DNA of 10,876 bases from Chrysiogenia bacterium (GTDB lineage: Bacteria; JAGRBM01): contig JAGRBM010000469.1 of assembly GCA_020434085.1 (NCBI GenBank), forward strand, positions 1-10,876, in the 5' to 3' direction. Made by a program: the position numbers and the translations under genes. The notes under the pieces are model-generated. The model had not been told where the DNA came from, made no database searches, and saw only the letters and a list, made by a program, of their open reading frames with translations. Of this stretch, positions 1-8,545 are shown one piece after another. The stretch's first letter is position 1. The number at the start of each line of letters is the position of its first letter.

Positions 1-378
1 CTGGTGAAAGAATCCCGCATGGCCGAGGACTACACCTTCGAGATCACCTTTGAAGGAGAGCGAGGCGGCAAGAACATCATCGAGATCACCTGCATTCCCA
101 AGCCCGAGGCTGCCATCGTCTGGGGCAAGGTCGTGGTGATCGTCGAGCAGGGAACGTATCTGCCCGTGCGGCTCGACTACTACGATGAGGACCTCGACCT
201 GGCCCGCACGCTCAGCTACAGCGGCAACAAGCGCTTCGGCGACCGCACCCTGCCGGCGCGGCTGACCATCACGCCCACCGACAAGCCCGGCGAATCGACG
301 ACGGTCATCTACGAGGACATCCGCTTCAATCTCGACCTTCCCGATTCCCAGTTCACCCTGCGGGAGCTGCAGCGCTAG
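1..378 (+). CDS. Outer membrane lipoprotein-sorting protein, LolA-like (C-terminal part)
   Basis: The reading frame is open from the first base, so the N-terminus and signal peptide lie upstream of the window; an in-frame GTG at base 4 is not a credible start. The 125 visible residues resemble the C-terminal half of the LolA-like family annotated as outer membrane lipoprotein-sorting protein (TP_0789 type, PF17131). They show alternating beta-strands with a Pro-Lys-rich turn (ITCIPKPEA), a Trp-Gly-Lys-Val strand, a LDYYDEDLDLARTL hairpin and the terminal QFTLREL segment. Such proteins are half-barrel periplasmic carriers that shield an acyl chain. The stop TAG is followed 9 nt later by the first ABC permease, and two permeases plus an ATPase come next, as expected for the carrier of a Lol-like or lipid-export ABC system. 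The family call is from memory of the fold pattern; the cargo is not known. Confidence 0.78.
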   Translation: MVKESRMAEDYTFEITFEGERGGKNIIEITCIPKPEAAIVWGKVVVIVEQGTYLPVRLDYYDEDLDLARTLSYSGNKRFGDRTLPARLTITPTDKPGESTTVIYEDIRFNLDLPDSQFTLRELQR

Positions 379-390
379 GAGCGCCCCATG
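374..390 (+). repeat. Gene-junction repeat, copy 1 (stop-SD-start of first permease)
   Basis: The 17-nt string GCTAGGAGCGCCCCATG contains the TAG stop of the LolA-like gene, an AGGAG ribosome binding site 6 nt from the start, and the ATG of the first permease. The identical string occurs at the start of the second permease. The Shine-Dalgarno is strong and fixes the permease start. Confidence 0.85.
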
Positions 391-1608
391 TTCCAGCTCG
401 CCTGGCGAAATCTCTGGCGCAACAGCCGCCGCACGATCATCACCCTGATGGCCGTGGCGCTGAGCACCGCGCTGCTCATGATGACCGACGCGCTGATGGT
501 CGGCTTCATCGAACACGCGGTGAAGAACGCCACCAACATCTCCGTGGGCGAGGCGCAGATTCACGACCCCGATTACCTGACCGAGCACTCCATGTACGAC
601 ACGGTGGAGAACGCCGACGAAGTGCTCGCGACCCTCGACAAGGACGGCATTCCCGCCGCGCCGCGCAGCTTCGGTTTCGGGCTTCTGTCCAACGGCGCCA
701 AGAGCGCGGGCGCGCAGTTCTGGGGCATCGACCCCGAGCGAGAGCGCGAGGCCTTCGACCTGCCCACCCACATCATTCCGGGCATGGGCACCTTCATCAC
801 CGAGAACATGCGCGGCAAGATCGTGCTGGGCAAGAAGCTGGCAAAGACCCTGCAGGCAGAGCCCGGCTCGGAACTCGTCATCGTCGTGCAGGCCGCCGAC
901 GGATCACTGGGCAATGAGCTCTTCGTGGTGGCGGGTGTTCTCAAGACCATCGGCGACGCCATCGACCGCGGCGCCGCGATATTGCACCACGAGGACTTCG
1001 AACGGCTCTTCGTCTCGGGCGGGCGCATCCACGAGATCGCCGTGAACTCGCGCGGCACGCTCACGCTGCCAGAGCTGGCCACCTTGCTCAAGCAAATGGC
1101 CCCGGGTCAGGAGATCAAGACCTGGCGCCTGCTTCTGCCGATTCTCTCGGATTTCATGAATACGATCGACGTGACCATGTGGATCTTCATGTCGATCTTC
1201 CTCATTGCCGCCGGCCTTGGCGTGATGAACACGATGATCATGGCCACCCACGAGCGCATCCATGAGTTCGGTGTGATCAAGGCGCTCGGCGCGACCAACA
1301 GCCGCATCTTCCGCGACGTCGCGGCCGAGGCCGTGCTGCTGGGATTCCTCTCCACCATGCTCGGCGTGCTCATCGGCCTGGTCGGCTGCTATTTCCTGCA
1401 GACCAGGGGAATCGATACCAGCGCCTGGGCCCAGGACACGAGCTTTGGCGGCGTTGCCTTCGATCCCATCTGGCGCGGGGCCATTCGCGCGGCGAGCATC
1501 TACGTGCCGGTTGCGCTCATGTGGCTGATCTGCTTTTTCGCATCCGTGTATCCGGCGTTCCTGATGGTGCGCCTCAACCCCGTCGAAGCCATTGCGAGCC
1601 ACGGCTAG
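388..1608 (+). CDS. ABC transporter permease 1, FtsX/MacB/LolCE type
   Basis: This is a 406-aa inner-membrane permease with the four-helix MacB/LolC/LolE layout. A basic amphipathic N-terminus (LAWRNLWRNSRRT) leads into TM1 (about 16-38), followed by a large periplasmic domain (about 39-258). TM2 (about 262-286), TM3 (about 312-336) and TM4 (about 371-393) follow. After TM2 comes the FtsX-family coupling stretch (NTMIMATHERIHEFGVIKAL), and the C-terminus has the typical YPAFLMVRLNPVEAI ending. Type VII ABC permeases of this kind do not import solutes. They use ATP hydrolysis to extract lipoproteins or push periplasmic substrates. The start is set by AGGAG 6 nt upstream. It is paralogous to the next gene, so the complex is probably a heterodimer like LolCE rather than a MacB homodimer. 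A LolA-like gene directly upstream favours lipoprotein or lipid release. The substrate cannot be read from the sequence. Confidence 0.9.
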   Translation: MFQLAWRNLWRNSRRTIITLMAVALSTALLMMTDALMVGFIEHAVKNATNISVGEAQIHDPDYLTEHSMYDTVENADEVLATLDKDGIPAAPRSFGFGLLSNGAKSAGAQFWGIDPEREREAFDLPTHIIPGMGTFITENMRGKIVLGKKLAKTLQAEPGSELVIVVQAADGSLGNELFVVAGVLKTIGDAIDRGAAILHHEDFERLFVSGGRIHEIAVNSRGTLTLPELATLLKQMAPGQEIKTWRLLLPILSDFMNTIDVTMWIFMSIFLIAAGLGVMNTMIMATHERIHEFGVIKALGATNSRIFRDVAAEAVLLGFLSTMLGVLIGLVGCYFLQTRGIDTSAWAQDTSFGGVAFDPIWRGAIRAASIYVPVALMWLICFFASVYPAFLMVRLNPVEAIASHG

Positions 1609-1620
1609 GAGCGCCCCATG
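1604..1620 (+). repeat. Gene-junction repeat, copy 2 (stop-SD-start of second permease)
   Basis: This is an exact second copy of the 17-nt junction seen at 374-390. It again includes the TAG stop of the preceding gene, AGGAG and the ATG of the next permease. Confidence 0.85.
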
Positions 1621-2862
1621 AGCCTGCTGAGCATCCTCCGCATCGCATGGCGCAGCCTCTGGCGGCACCGCCGGCGCACCATCATCACAACGCTGGCCAT
1701 CTCGGTGGGCCTGACCATGACGATCTTCTTCCGCTCGCTCAATGAGGGGAGCTACGCCCAGCTCACCAGCGACGCGGTGCGGATGCACGCCGGGCACGTC
1801 ACCATCGAGCACCGCGATTACCGCGACGCCCCGGCCATCGACCTGTGGGTGGGCGACGCCCCGCACCTTCGCGAGGAAATCGAAAAGCTCCCCTACGTCG
1901 AGCGGACCAAGGCACTGATTTCCGGACAGGGCGTCGCGCGCTCGGGCAGCGGCGCGGTGGCCGTCGGCATCATGGGCGTCGAACCGGCCGTCGAGGCCAA
2001 GAGCTCTCCCATTGCGCGACGCATCGTCGAGGGCGAGTATCTGAGCCCCACCGACAAAAAGAAGGTCGTCATCGGTATCGAGCTGGCCAAGTCGCTCAAG
2101 CTCGAAGTAGGCAAGAAACTAGTGCTCAGCTCCAACGACGTCGAGGGCAACTTCGTCGAGGAGCTCTTTCGCGTAAAGGGAATCTTCCAGACCGGCGCCG
2201 ACGAGATCGACGCCTACTTCATCCAGGCGCCCATCCCCGCCCTGCAGAAGCTCTATGGGCTAGAGCCCGACCAGGTCACCCAGCTCGGCGCCATTCTCAC
2301 CGAGCCCGAGTACGAGCCGCAGGCCCTCAAGGACATCGGCAAGCTCGTCAACGGCAACCACGGCAAGGCGGTCGCGCGTTCCTGGCAGGAAGTGCTGCCC
2401 GAGCTGGCGGGATTCATTCGCACAGACCGCGGCTCGGGCGAAATCTTCGTGGGCATTCTGATCTTCCTGACGCTGTTCACCATCTTCAACACGATCCTGA
2501 TGAGCATTCTCGAGCGCGAGCGCGAATTCGCAACGCTGCTGGCGCTGGGCACCCCGCGCAAGGTCATCGCCACGCAGGTGTTTTTCGAGACCGCGCTCAT
2601 CGGTTTGCTCGGCTGCTCCGTGGGCGCGCTGGCCGGCTGGGCCTGGGCCTACCGCGTGCAGGTCCACGGCTGGGACGTGAGCAGCCTCTACCCCGACGGC
2701 GTCACCGTCTCGGGCTTTGCAATGGATACCGTCATGCGCGCGCGCGTTACCTGGGCGCTGCTGTGGGGTTACACCACCACCGTGTTCTGGTCCGTGTGCG
2801 CAATGGGCGTGCTGTGCCTGCCCAAGGCGCTGCGCATTCCGATCGTCGACACGCTTCGCTGA
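1618..2862 (+). CDS. ABC transporter permease 2, FtsX/MacB/LolCE type
   Basis: This 414-aa protein is a paralogue of the preceding permease with the same plan. It has a basic N-terminus (IAWRSLWRHRRRT), TM1 (about 22-40), a periplasmic domain (about 41-272), TM2 (about 275-298), TM3 (about 322-345) and TM4 (about 378-402). The coupling segment after TM2 is NTILMSILEREREFATLLAL, matching the FtsX-family N-x-x-x-x-x-x-x-E-R-x-x-E-F pattern and the first permease. Both proteins share an RRTIIT motif entering TM1. The periplasmic domain carries the MacB_PCD-like pattern of a strand-rich half followed by a GIELAKSLKLEVGKKLVL segment; the first permease has the matching VLGKKLAKTLQAEPGSEL. The expected role is the second half of a heterodimeric type VII ABC transporter. 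The ATPase gene starts 20 nt after the stop. Confidence 0.9.
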   Translation: MSLLSILRIAWRSLWRHRRRTIITTLAISVGLTMTIFFRSLNEGSYAQLTSDAVRMHAGHVTIEHRDYRDAPAIDLWVGDAPHLREEIEKLPYVERTKALISGQGVARSGSGAVAVGIMGVEPAVEAKSSPIARRIVEGEYLSPTDKKKVVIGIELAKSLKLEVGKKLVLSSNDVEGNFVEELFRVKGIFQTGADEIDAYFIQAPIPALQKLYGLEPDQVTQLGAILTEPEYEPQALKDIGKLVNGNHGKAVARSWQEVLPELAGFIRTDRGSGEIFVGILIFLTLFTIFNTILMSILEREREFATLLALGTPRKVIATQVFFETALIGLLGCSVGALAGWAWAYRVQVHGWDVSSLYPDGVTVSGFAMDTVMRARVTWALLWGYTTTVFWSVCAMGVLCLPKALRIPIVDTLR

Positions 2863-2882
2863 GATTGCTTAAGGAGTCAGCC

Positions 2883-3592
<710 letters not shown>

Positions 3593-3593
<1 letters not shown>

Positions 3594-4912
3594 TGCGCGC
3601 GCTGCTGCTCTCGATGCTTGCGCTGCTCTGCCTTGTCTTCCCGGCACCGGCGCGGGCGCTCGTGGGTGATTCCGACGAGGCCTTCGGGCTCGACGGCAGC
3701 ATCCGCAACATCAGCGGTGCCATCGACAACTTCAATCCCTCGCCGTTCTGGCTGCCGACCAACGGCGGCGACGCCTTTTCCCAGACGATCCTCAGACTGA
3801 CGGCCATGGGCGCGCCGACCCACTGGCTGTCCTACGAACTCCACGCCGTGCAGACCCTCGATTATTCGAGTGGCGGTGCAAGCTCGGGGGCGTTCTCGCT
3901 GGTGCCGGGGGTCACACGCTTTCGCGCGCTCGATGCAACCTGGACACCCGACGCTTCGGGCAAGCTCACGGCCACGACATTGCTTGATCGCTTTGCGGTA
4001 AAATTCTCGCCCGAGTGGGGCGACATCACCATCGGGCGGCAGGCGATCACCTTCGGAAAGGCCTTTTTCTGGAACCCGCTCGATGTGTTCCTGGCATTCG
4101 ACCCCCTCCAGTTTGACCGCGAGTACAAGCCCGGCGTCGATGCGCTGCGCGTGGACATTCCGCTGGGCGACTTCTCCGGCATTACGCTGGTGGGCGCGCT
4201 GGGGCGCGAGATCACGCCGACGGGAAGCTACCTCACCGGCAACAAGGCCTTCGACGCCGACTGGTATGGATCGGCGGTGCTCGCGCGCTTCTTCACCCTG
4301 TATGAGAACTACGACCTCTCGCTGCAGGCCGGAAAGATTTACGGCGGCTACCAGGTGGGCGGCGGCGCCAGCGGCGAGGTGATGGAGTGGCTCGAGCTTC
4401 GCATCGAGGCCGCCTGCTTCCGCGCCATGGATTCACTCGGGGTCTATGCATCCCCCCTGCACCTGCCGGCCAGCTACCTGGGCCCTCTGGTAGAGGATCA
4501 CGCCACCGCCGTGCTGGGCATCGGCCACCGTTTCGAGAACACGCTGCACGTGCAGATGGAGTATCTTTTCAACGGCCAGGGCGAGCCCGACCGCCTCTCG
4601 CTGGGCCTGGTGCGCGTGAGCCACGGCCAGAGCTACCACATGGGCCGGCACGTGCTCGGCGTGACCGCTTCCTATGAGATTCTCCCCATCGTCACCGGGC
4701 AGCTCGCCGCCATTGCCTCGCTCGACGCACGCTCGGCGCAGATCCAGCCGAGCGTGACCTGGTCGGCGTCCGACAATGTCGAGGTCGTCGGCGGCGCCAT
4801 CGTGAGCCTGGGCGATCGCCCGGTCGGGGTGAGTCCCCTGGTCCCGCGCCTCCAAAGTGAATTCGGCACCTTTCCCGATTTCTATTTCCTCGAAGTGAAG
4901 GCATACTTCTGA
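3593..4912 (+). CDS. Predicted outer-membrane beta-barrel protein with signal peptide
   Basis: This 439-aa protein has a classical type I signal peptide: MRA, a Leu-rich core, then APARA with cleavage expected after Ala22. There is no acceptable lipobox around Cys13. The mature part is rich in short alternating polar and hydrophobic stretches and ends in FYFLEVKAYF. This aromatic-alternating terminal strand with a final Phe matches the signal that directs barrels to the BAM machinery. The segment ITIGRQAITFGKAFFWNPLD followed by a KPGVDALRVDIPLG stretch recalls DUF1302/porin-like barrels, but I cannot assign a family firmly. Its ATG shares a base with the ATPase stop (TGATG), with a modest AAGG 7 nt upstream; a TTG one codon earlier is less likely. 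Coupling to the ABC genes suggests it is the outer-membrane end of the same transport route. That role is inferred. Confidence 0.75.
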
Positions 4913-4928
4913 GCCACGAGGAATCTTG

Positions 4929-6530
4929 ATGCCTTCTCCGGGCGACAACCGGCGACCGGCGGCCATGGATCTGCTTGCCTGCCTTTCGGTGACCAATTTG
5001 TTTTTCATCGTGCCCGTCTGGCACGACCTGCTGGTGCATCCCGACCCCTACCTGCTTCGCGCGGGTGTTGATCCGCGTCACTATGTCGCCGCGCTGGCTC
5101 TGCTCGCCGCGCTCGCGATTCTCGCAACGGGGCTGGTGCGCCTGGCGCGGGCGCGTAGTCCTCAGGCCCTGGGATACGCCGTCCCCTTGCTACTCGTCCT
5201 CTTTTTTGCCCGCTACGTCGACTACCACCCGCTGGCACCCTGGATCGGAGCGGCCGCGTGCGAGCTGGCCGGACTGCTCCCCGTTGCGCTGGTAGTGCTC
5301 GCGTTCTGGAAAAAGCGCAAAAAACTGATGGCGGCTGCCCGGGCAACAGCCCTCATCGCCGCTCCGTTTCTCGTCGTTACGGTGGGAAACGCCACGTCCG
5401 AGTTGCAGGAGGCGCCGCTGTATCAGCCCGCCCCGCTGGCGCCGCCGCTTGTGAAGACCTGCGAGAACTGCCCATTCGTTTTTTGGGGAATCCTCGACGA
5501 ATGGGACCAACAATACGGGCTCGAAGAGCTGCCGGAGGGGATCGCGCTGCCGAATATCGAGCGCCTGATCGCCACCAGCTTCTCCGCGCGGGAGGCCTAC
5601 GCCCCCGCAGGTGAGACCTATCTCTCGCTCCCGGCGCTGCTGACGGGAAAGCTCGTCAAGGAAGCACACGATACGAGCCCGCGCGAACTATCGCTCACTC
5701 TGGGTGACACCGACGGCAACCCCGCCGGTCATGCGAAGTTCTCAAGGGCGCCCAACTACTTTGACCGCATGCGGGCGCGCGGCTACGAGTCAGCGCTTGT
5801 GGGTTTCTACCACCCTTACTGCCGCGCCATCGCCCACTCTCTAGCCAGTTGTTTCAGCTACGCCGTGCGAGAGGTGCAGCCCGAGCTCGAGAATGCCCAC
5901 TCACTGTCTGGCGCGATGGGATTTTGGCTCGCGCGGCTGATCACCGGCGCCGCGAGCCCCGAACGCGAGGGCAAGACCCTGTGGTGGGACGGTAGCGCCG
6001 CCGAAGAGCTAGAAGCACAACTCTTCAACGTCCTCGACAACCCGCGCTACCGCAACGTCTTCTTGCACATCCCGCTTCCCCACCCACCGGCCCCGCCGGG
6101 CGATGACTACTTCGACAACCTGCTGCGCGTCGACGCGCTGGTCGGGGCGCTGCGCAAGCAGCTTGAGCAGAGCGGACGCTGGGAGGGGGCAGCAATTCTA
6201 CTGAGTTCCGACCATTTTTGGCGGCTGGCCAAGTGGTGCGAGCGCGGACCGACCACCCGCCGTGAGCGCTCTTTCACCGGGTGCGAGACCGACCACCGCG
6301 TGCCCTTCGTGATCAAGCTGCCAGGGCAGCGCGAACCCTTCGTCTACGATGGCGCGTTCAACAACGTCATCAGCGGCGCGCTGCTCGAAGCGGTTGCCAG
6401 CGGCGAGCTCACCACCGCGCGGCAGGTCGCCGCCTGGATCGGCGCGCACAGCACGCTGGCAAAGAGCCCGTATTTCTACGGCTCGCCGGTCAATCCCTGG
6501 CCCGACTCAAAGAACGGCGAGGAGCACTGA
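4929..6530 (+). CDS. Membrane-anchored sulfatase-like (alkaline phosphatase superfamily) enzyme
   Basis: The protein has 533 aa. The N-terminal third is membrane-embedded, with helices near 16-35, 51-72, 82-95, 105-127 and 138-154, and a basic WKKRKK loop at 127-132. The rest is a predicted periplasmic catalytic domain of the alkaline phosphatase/sulfatase superfamily. It has ILDEWD (Asp190, metal site), APAGETYLSLPALLTG (227-240ish, with Thr230 in the nucleophile position), LHIPLPHPP (His380 and His385) and LLSSDH (Asp428, His429). This layout resembles phosphoethanolamine or phosphoglycerol transferases and related uncharacterised sulfatase-like membrane proteins, which modify lipid A, glycans or other envelope polymers. 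There is no Cys/Ser-x-Pro-x-Arg sulfatase modification motif at the nucleophile, so true sulfate ester hydrolysis is unlikely. AGGAA about 6 nt before ATG sets the start. It lies 16 nt after the barrel gene and 1 nt before the glycosyltransferase. The exact reaction is unknown. Confidence 0.75.
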   Translation: MPSPGDNRRPAAMDLLACLSVTNLFFIVPVWHDLLVHPDPYLLRAGVDPRHYVAALALLAALAILATGLVRLARARSPQALGYAVPLLLVLFFARYVDYHPLAPWIGAAACELAGLLPVALVVLAFWKKRKKLMAAARATALIAAPFLVVTVGNATSELQEAPLYQPAPLAPPLVKTCENCPFVFWGILDEWDQQYGLEELPEGIALPNIERLIATSFSAREAYAPAGETYLSLPALLTGKLVKEAHDTSPRELSLTLGDTDGNPAGHAKFSRAPNYFDRMRARGYESALVGFYHPYCRAIAHSLASCFSYAVREVQPELENAHSLSGAMGFWLARLITGAASPEREGKTLWWDGSAAEELEAQLFNVLDNPRYRNVFLHIPLPHPPAPPGDDYFDNLLRVDALVGALRKQLEQSGRWEGAAILLSSDHFWRLAKWCERGPTTRRERSFTGCETDHRVPFVIKLPGQREPFVYDGAFNNVISGALLEAVASGELTTARQVAAWIGAHSTLAKSPYFYGSPVNPWPDSKNGEEH

Positions 6531-6531
6531 G

Positions 6532-8007
6532 GTGGACGCGCCGCTCCAGGATGATTCCAAAGTGCGCCCATGGCAGAAGCGCGCGCTCCCCTACGCCGTC
6601 GTCGCGCTGGCCTGCATCGCCGCACGCCTTCCCTTCCTCTCGGTTCCGATGATCGTGGATGAAGGCGCCTATGGCTACGTCGCGAAATTCTGGACCAGTC
6701 ACTACCAGCTCTACCGCGATATCCCCTTCGACCGGCCGCAGGGACTCTTCCTCATCTTCAAGCTCTGCCTGCTGCTCATCGGCGGGACCCTGCAGGCGAT
6801 CCGTTTCTACGCCGCGCTCTGGACGGCGGCCGGGGGCGTCACTCTGTTCTTACTGCTCGAGCGCGCGCACTCGCGGCGCGCGGCCTGGTTTGGTGCCCTG
6901 GGGTTTGCGGTGCTGAGTACCTGCGTGCGGGTCGAGGGCTACACCGCCAATGGCGAGACCTTCGCCAATTTCCCGCTGCTGCTCTCGGCGCTGCTCACCT
7001 GGCAGGGCAGCTTCGGCTGGGCGGGTTTTGCCGCGGGCGGCGCATCTTTCATCAAGCCCAGCGGCGCCTCGGGGCTGATTCTTGCCATGGGCTGGGCGCT
7101 CACCAGGCCCGAGAAAAGGAAGAATCTCGCACTCTCCGCCGCCGGCTTTGCATTCTGGCCACTGGCCTCGATCATTCACGGCGCATTGGCCGACTGGGGA
7201 AGCTACTGGCACATCATGGTCACGTTTCGCGGCGCGCTGACCGATGCGCTGGGGCTGGACGTTGCCGAGCAGCTGCGGCTGATGCGCCTGCACATCCGCA
7301 CCACCTTTCCGGCGTGGGCACCGGCCTTTGCCGCCGGATCCTTCGCCGTTTTCCGTGCCAGCAGGCCCCAGCGGAACTTCGGCCTGCTTTTTGCCGCCTC
7401 GGCGCTGGCCGGCATGGCAATTGGCGCGCGCTGGGCCGACCACTACTTCATCCAGTGGGTCGCCCCCATGTGCTTTCTCGGCGGCATCGGCGCGGCGACA
7501 ATTCAAGGCCCGCGAGAGGATCGTATCGCCGCGCTCGCCATTGCCGCCGCGCTTCTGGTGTTCGCATTCGGCGAGGGCCCGTACTGGCTGATGAGTCCGA
7601 AGGAAGTCTCCGAGACTTACTACGAGCGCGACGCTTACACCCACGGGCCGGAAATTGCCGCCTTCGTTCGCGCGCATACGCGCCCCGAAGACTCCATCTA
7701 CGTCGCCTTTTCCAATGCTCACCTGTACTACCTGGCCGACCGCCGCGCTGCGCCCCCGCTGTTGTTCTGGCTTTACCCGGCCGGCTCGGCCGAGTTCGCC
7801 GCCCAGGTCATGGACGCCGTGGAAGCGCGCGTGCCCGCCGCCATCATCGTCACTCACCCTGTTCCCGGGCCCTATCTGAAAACAGACGAGTTCTGGAAAG
7901 CGCTTCGCTCGGGCTATGAAGAAGCTTTTCGCCAACGGCTCATTTGCGTCTACCTGCGCAAGGGTGACAAACCGGCATCCGAGGCGGGCAGCGCTAGCTC
8001 ACCATGA
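6532..8007 (+). CDS. GT-C fold glycosyltransferase, GT39/ArnT-like
   Basis: This 491-aa polytopic inner-membrane protein starts at GTG 6532. GAGGAG lies 7 nt upstream inside the end of the preceding gene, and only one base separates the two genes; the frame extends further upstream but only across the sulfatase-like gene. After TM1 (about 20-37) comes a periplasmic loop with the acidic pair Asp43-Glu44 in IVDEGAYGYVAKFW, the position of the catalytic Asp-Glu motif of polyprenyl-phosphate-sugar-dependent GT-C enzymes. The pattern YTANGETFANFPLL (137-150), several further helices and HYFIQWVAP (304-312) fit the GT39 family. A soluble C-terminal part (about 370-491) resembles the periplasmic tail of these enzymes. 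It likely moves a sugar from a lipid-linked donor to an envelope lipid, glycan or protein outside the inner membrane. The donor and acceptor are not evident. The last 14 nt overlap the convergent DUF1772 gene. Confidence 0.82.
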   Translation: MDAPLQDDSKVRPWQKRALPYAVVALACIAARLPFLSVPMIVDEGAYGYVAKFWTSHYQLYRDIPFDRPQGLFLIFKLCLLLIGGTLQAIRFYAALWTAAGGVTLFLLLERAHSRRAAWFGALGFAVLSTCVRVEGYTANGETFANFPLLLSALLTWQGSFGWAGFAAGGASFIKPSGASGLILAMGWALTRPEKRKNLALSAAGFAFWPLASIIHGALADWGSYWHIMVTFRGALTDALGLDVAEQLRLMRLHIRTTFPAWAPAFAAGSFAVFRASRPQRNFGLLFAASALAGMAIGARWADHYFIQWVAPMCFLGGIGAATIQGPREDRIAALAIAAALLVFAFGEGPYWLMSPKEVSETYYERDAYTHGPEIAAFVRAHTRPEDSIYVAFSNAHLYYLADRRAAPPLLFWLYPAGSAEFAAQVMDAVEARVPAAIIVTHPVPGPYLKTDEFWKALRSGYEEAFRQRLICVYLRKGDKPASEAGSASSP

Positions 8008-8479
8008 GCACACGAACGAACAAAATACTCGCGATCACGCACGCCGCCGTGCGCACGTGGTTGAGGCGCGTCCATTTTTCCAGGTAGTTCTCCCACACCG
8101 AAACGGCCGCATCGCTCTGGGGATCGACTGCATCAAGCGCGTTGTTGAGCGGAACGTTGCCTGCCGCCGTGCAGACGAACATCCCCACGACATAGATGAG
8201 CCCGCCAGCAAACATGATCGCCGAGCCGGGAGCCTCCCACTGCATCAGCGCAAGCACCGCCAGCGCAGCACTCGCAAGCGTCGTGCCAAAGAACAGTGGG
8301 AAAAAAAGCGAGCGCACAATTACCCGGTTGATCGACTGCATCGCCGCGATCCCTTCGGACTGTTCAATCCGGGCAAAGGACGCCATGATGAAGAAAGAGA
8401 AAGCGAAATAAACGCCGCCCATGATTCCACTGCCGATTGCGCAAAACCACAGCAGCGACGGAACAACAAGTTCGGACAT
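7994..8479 (-). CDS. DUF1772 family integral membrane protein
   Basis: This 161-aa protein has about four hydrophobic helices (near 8-33, 56-78, 86-105 and 144-160). It carries the landmarks of DUF1772, also called anthrone oxygenase-like: GGVYFAFSFFIMASF, IAAMQSINRVIV, the TAAGNVPLNNAL stretch and W-x-x-Y-x-x-x-W-T-R-x-N-H-V-R-T near the C-terminus. Fungal relatives oxidise anthrones, but bacterial members have no settled function and nothing here points to a polyketide pathway. In-frame TTG (8485), GTG (8482) and ATG (8479) compete as starts. I chose ATG, with GGGAG 9 nt upstream; GTG would place that site at 6 nt and is a real alternative. The gene follows fur on the same strand after 66 nt and is probably cotranscribed. 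Its 3' end overlaps the glycosyltransferase by 14 nt. Confidence 0.82.
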   Translation of the reverse strand: MSELVVPSLLWFCAIGSGIMGGVYFAFSFFIMASFARIEQSEGIAAMQSINRVIVRSLFFPLFFGTTLASAALAVLALMQWEAPGSAIMFAGGLIYVVGMFVCTAAGNVPLNNALDAVDPQSDAAVSVWENYLEKWTRLNHVRTAACVIASILFVRVLMVS

Positions 8480-8545
8480 CACCAATATCTCCCGAACGCA
8501 CCGAGTGGGCCTGCCCCTATTGATGACAGACCCGCCCGAAGCGAA

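Noticed and set aside
904-1866. Long minus-strand open frame (320 codons) over the two permease genes
   Set aside because: It is opposite clear FtsX-type permeases, rich in His/Asp/Arg as expected from antisense of GC-rich coding DNA, and has no recognisable domain.
1845-2882. Upstream extension of the ATPase frame across the second permease
   Set aside because: The extension is Arg/Gly-rich and low in protein character, overlaps a real gene in another frame, and an AAGGAG site 6 nt before ATG 2883 marks the true start.
6349-6531. Longer N-terminus for the glycosyltransferase
   Set aside because: It would overlap the catalytic-domain end of the sulfatase-like gene and is Arg/Ser-rich; GTG 6532 with GAGGAG 7 nt upstream is a better start.
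6850-7935. Minus-strand open frame of 361 codons opposite the glycosyltransferase
   Set aside because: The plus strand has a coherent GT-C membrane protein with known motifs; the antisense frame has no signal, helices or motifs and is explained by GC-rich codon bias.
8038-8053. Hairpin CGCACG/CGTGCG as terminator for the plus-strand operon
   Set aside because: It has no T-run after it and lies in the DUF1772 coding sequence.
8480-8545. Terminator or promoter between fur and DUF1772
   Set aside because: Only a 3-4 bp GGGC/GCCC pairing is seen and there are no good promoter hexamers, so the two genes were treated as probably cotranscribed.
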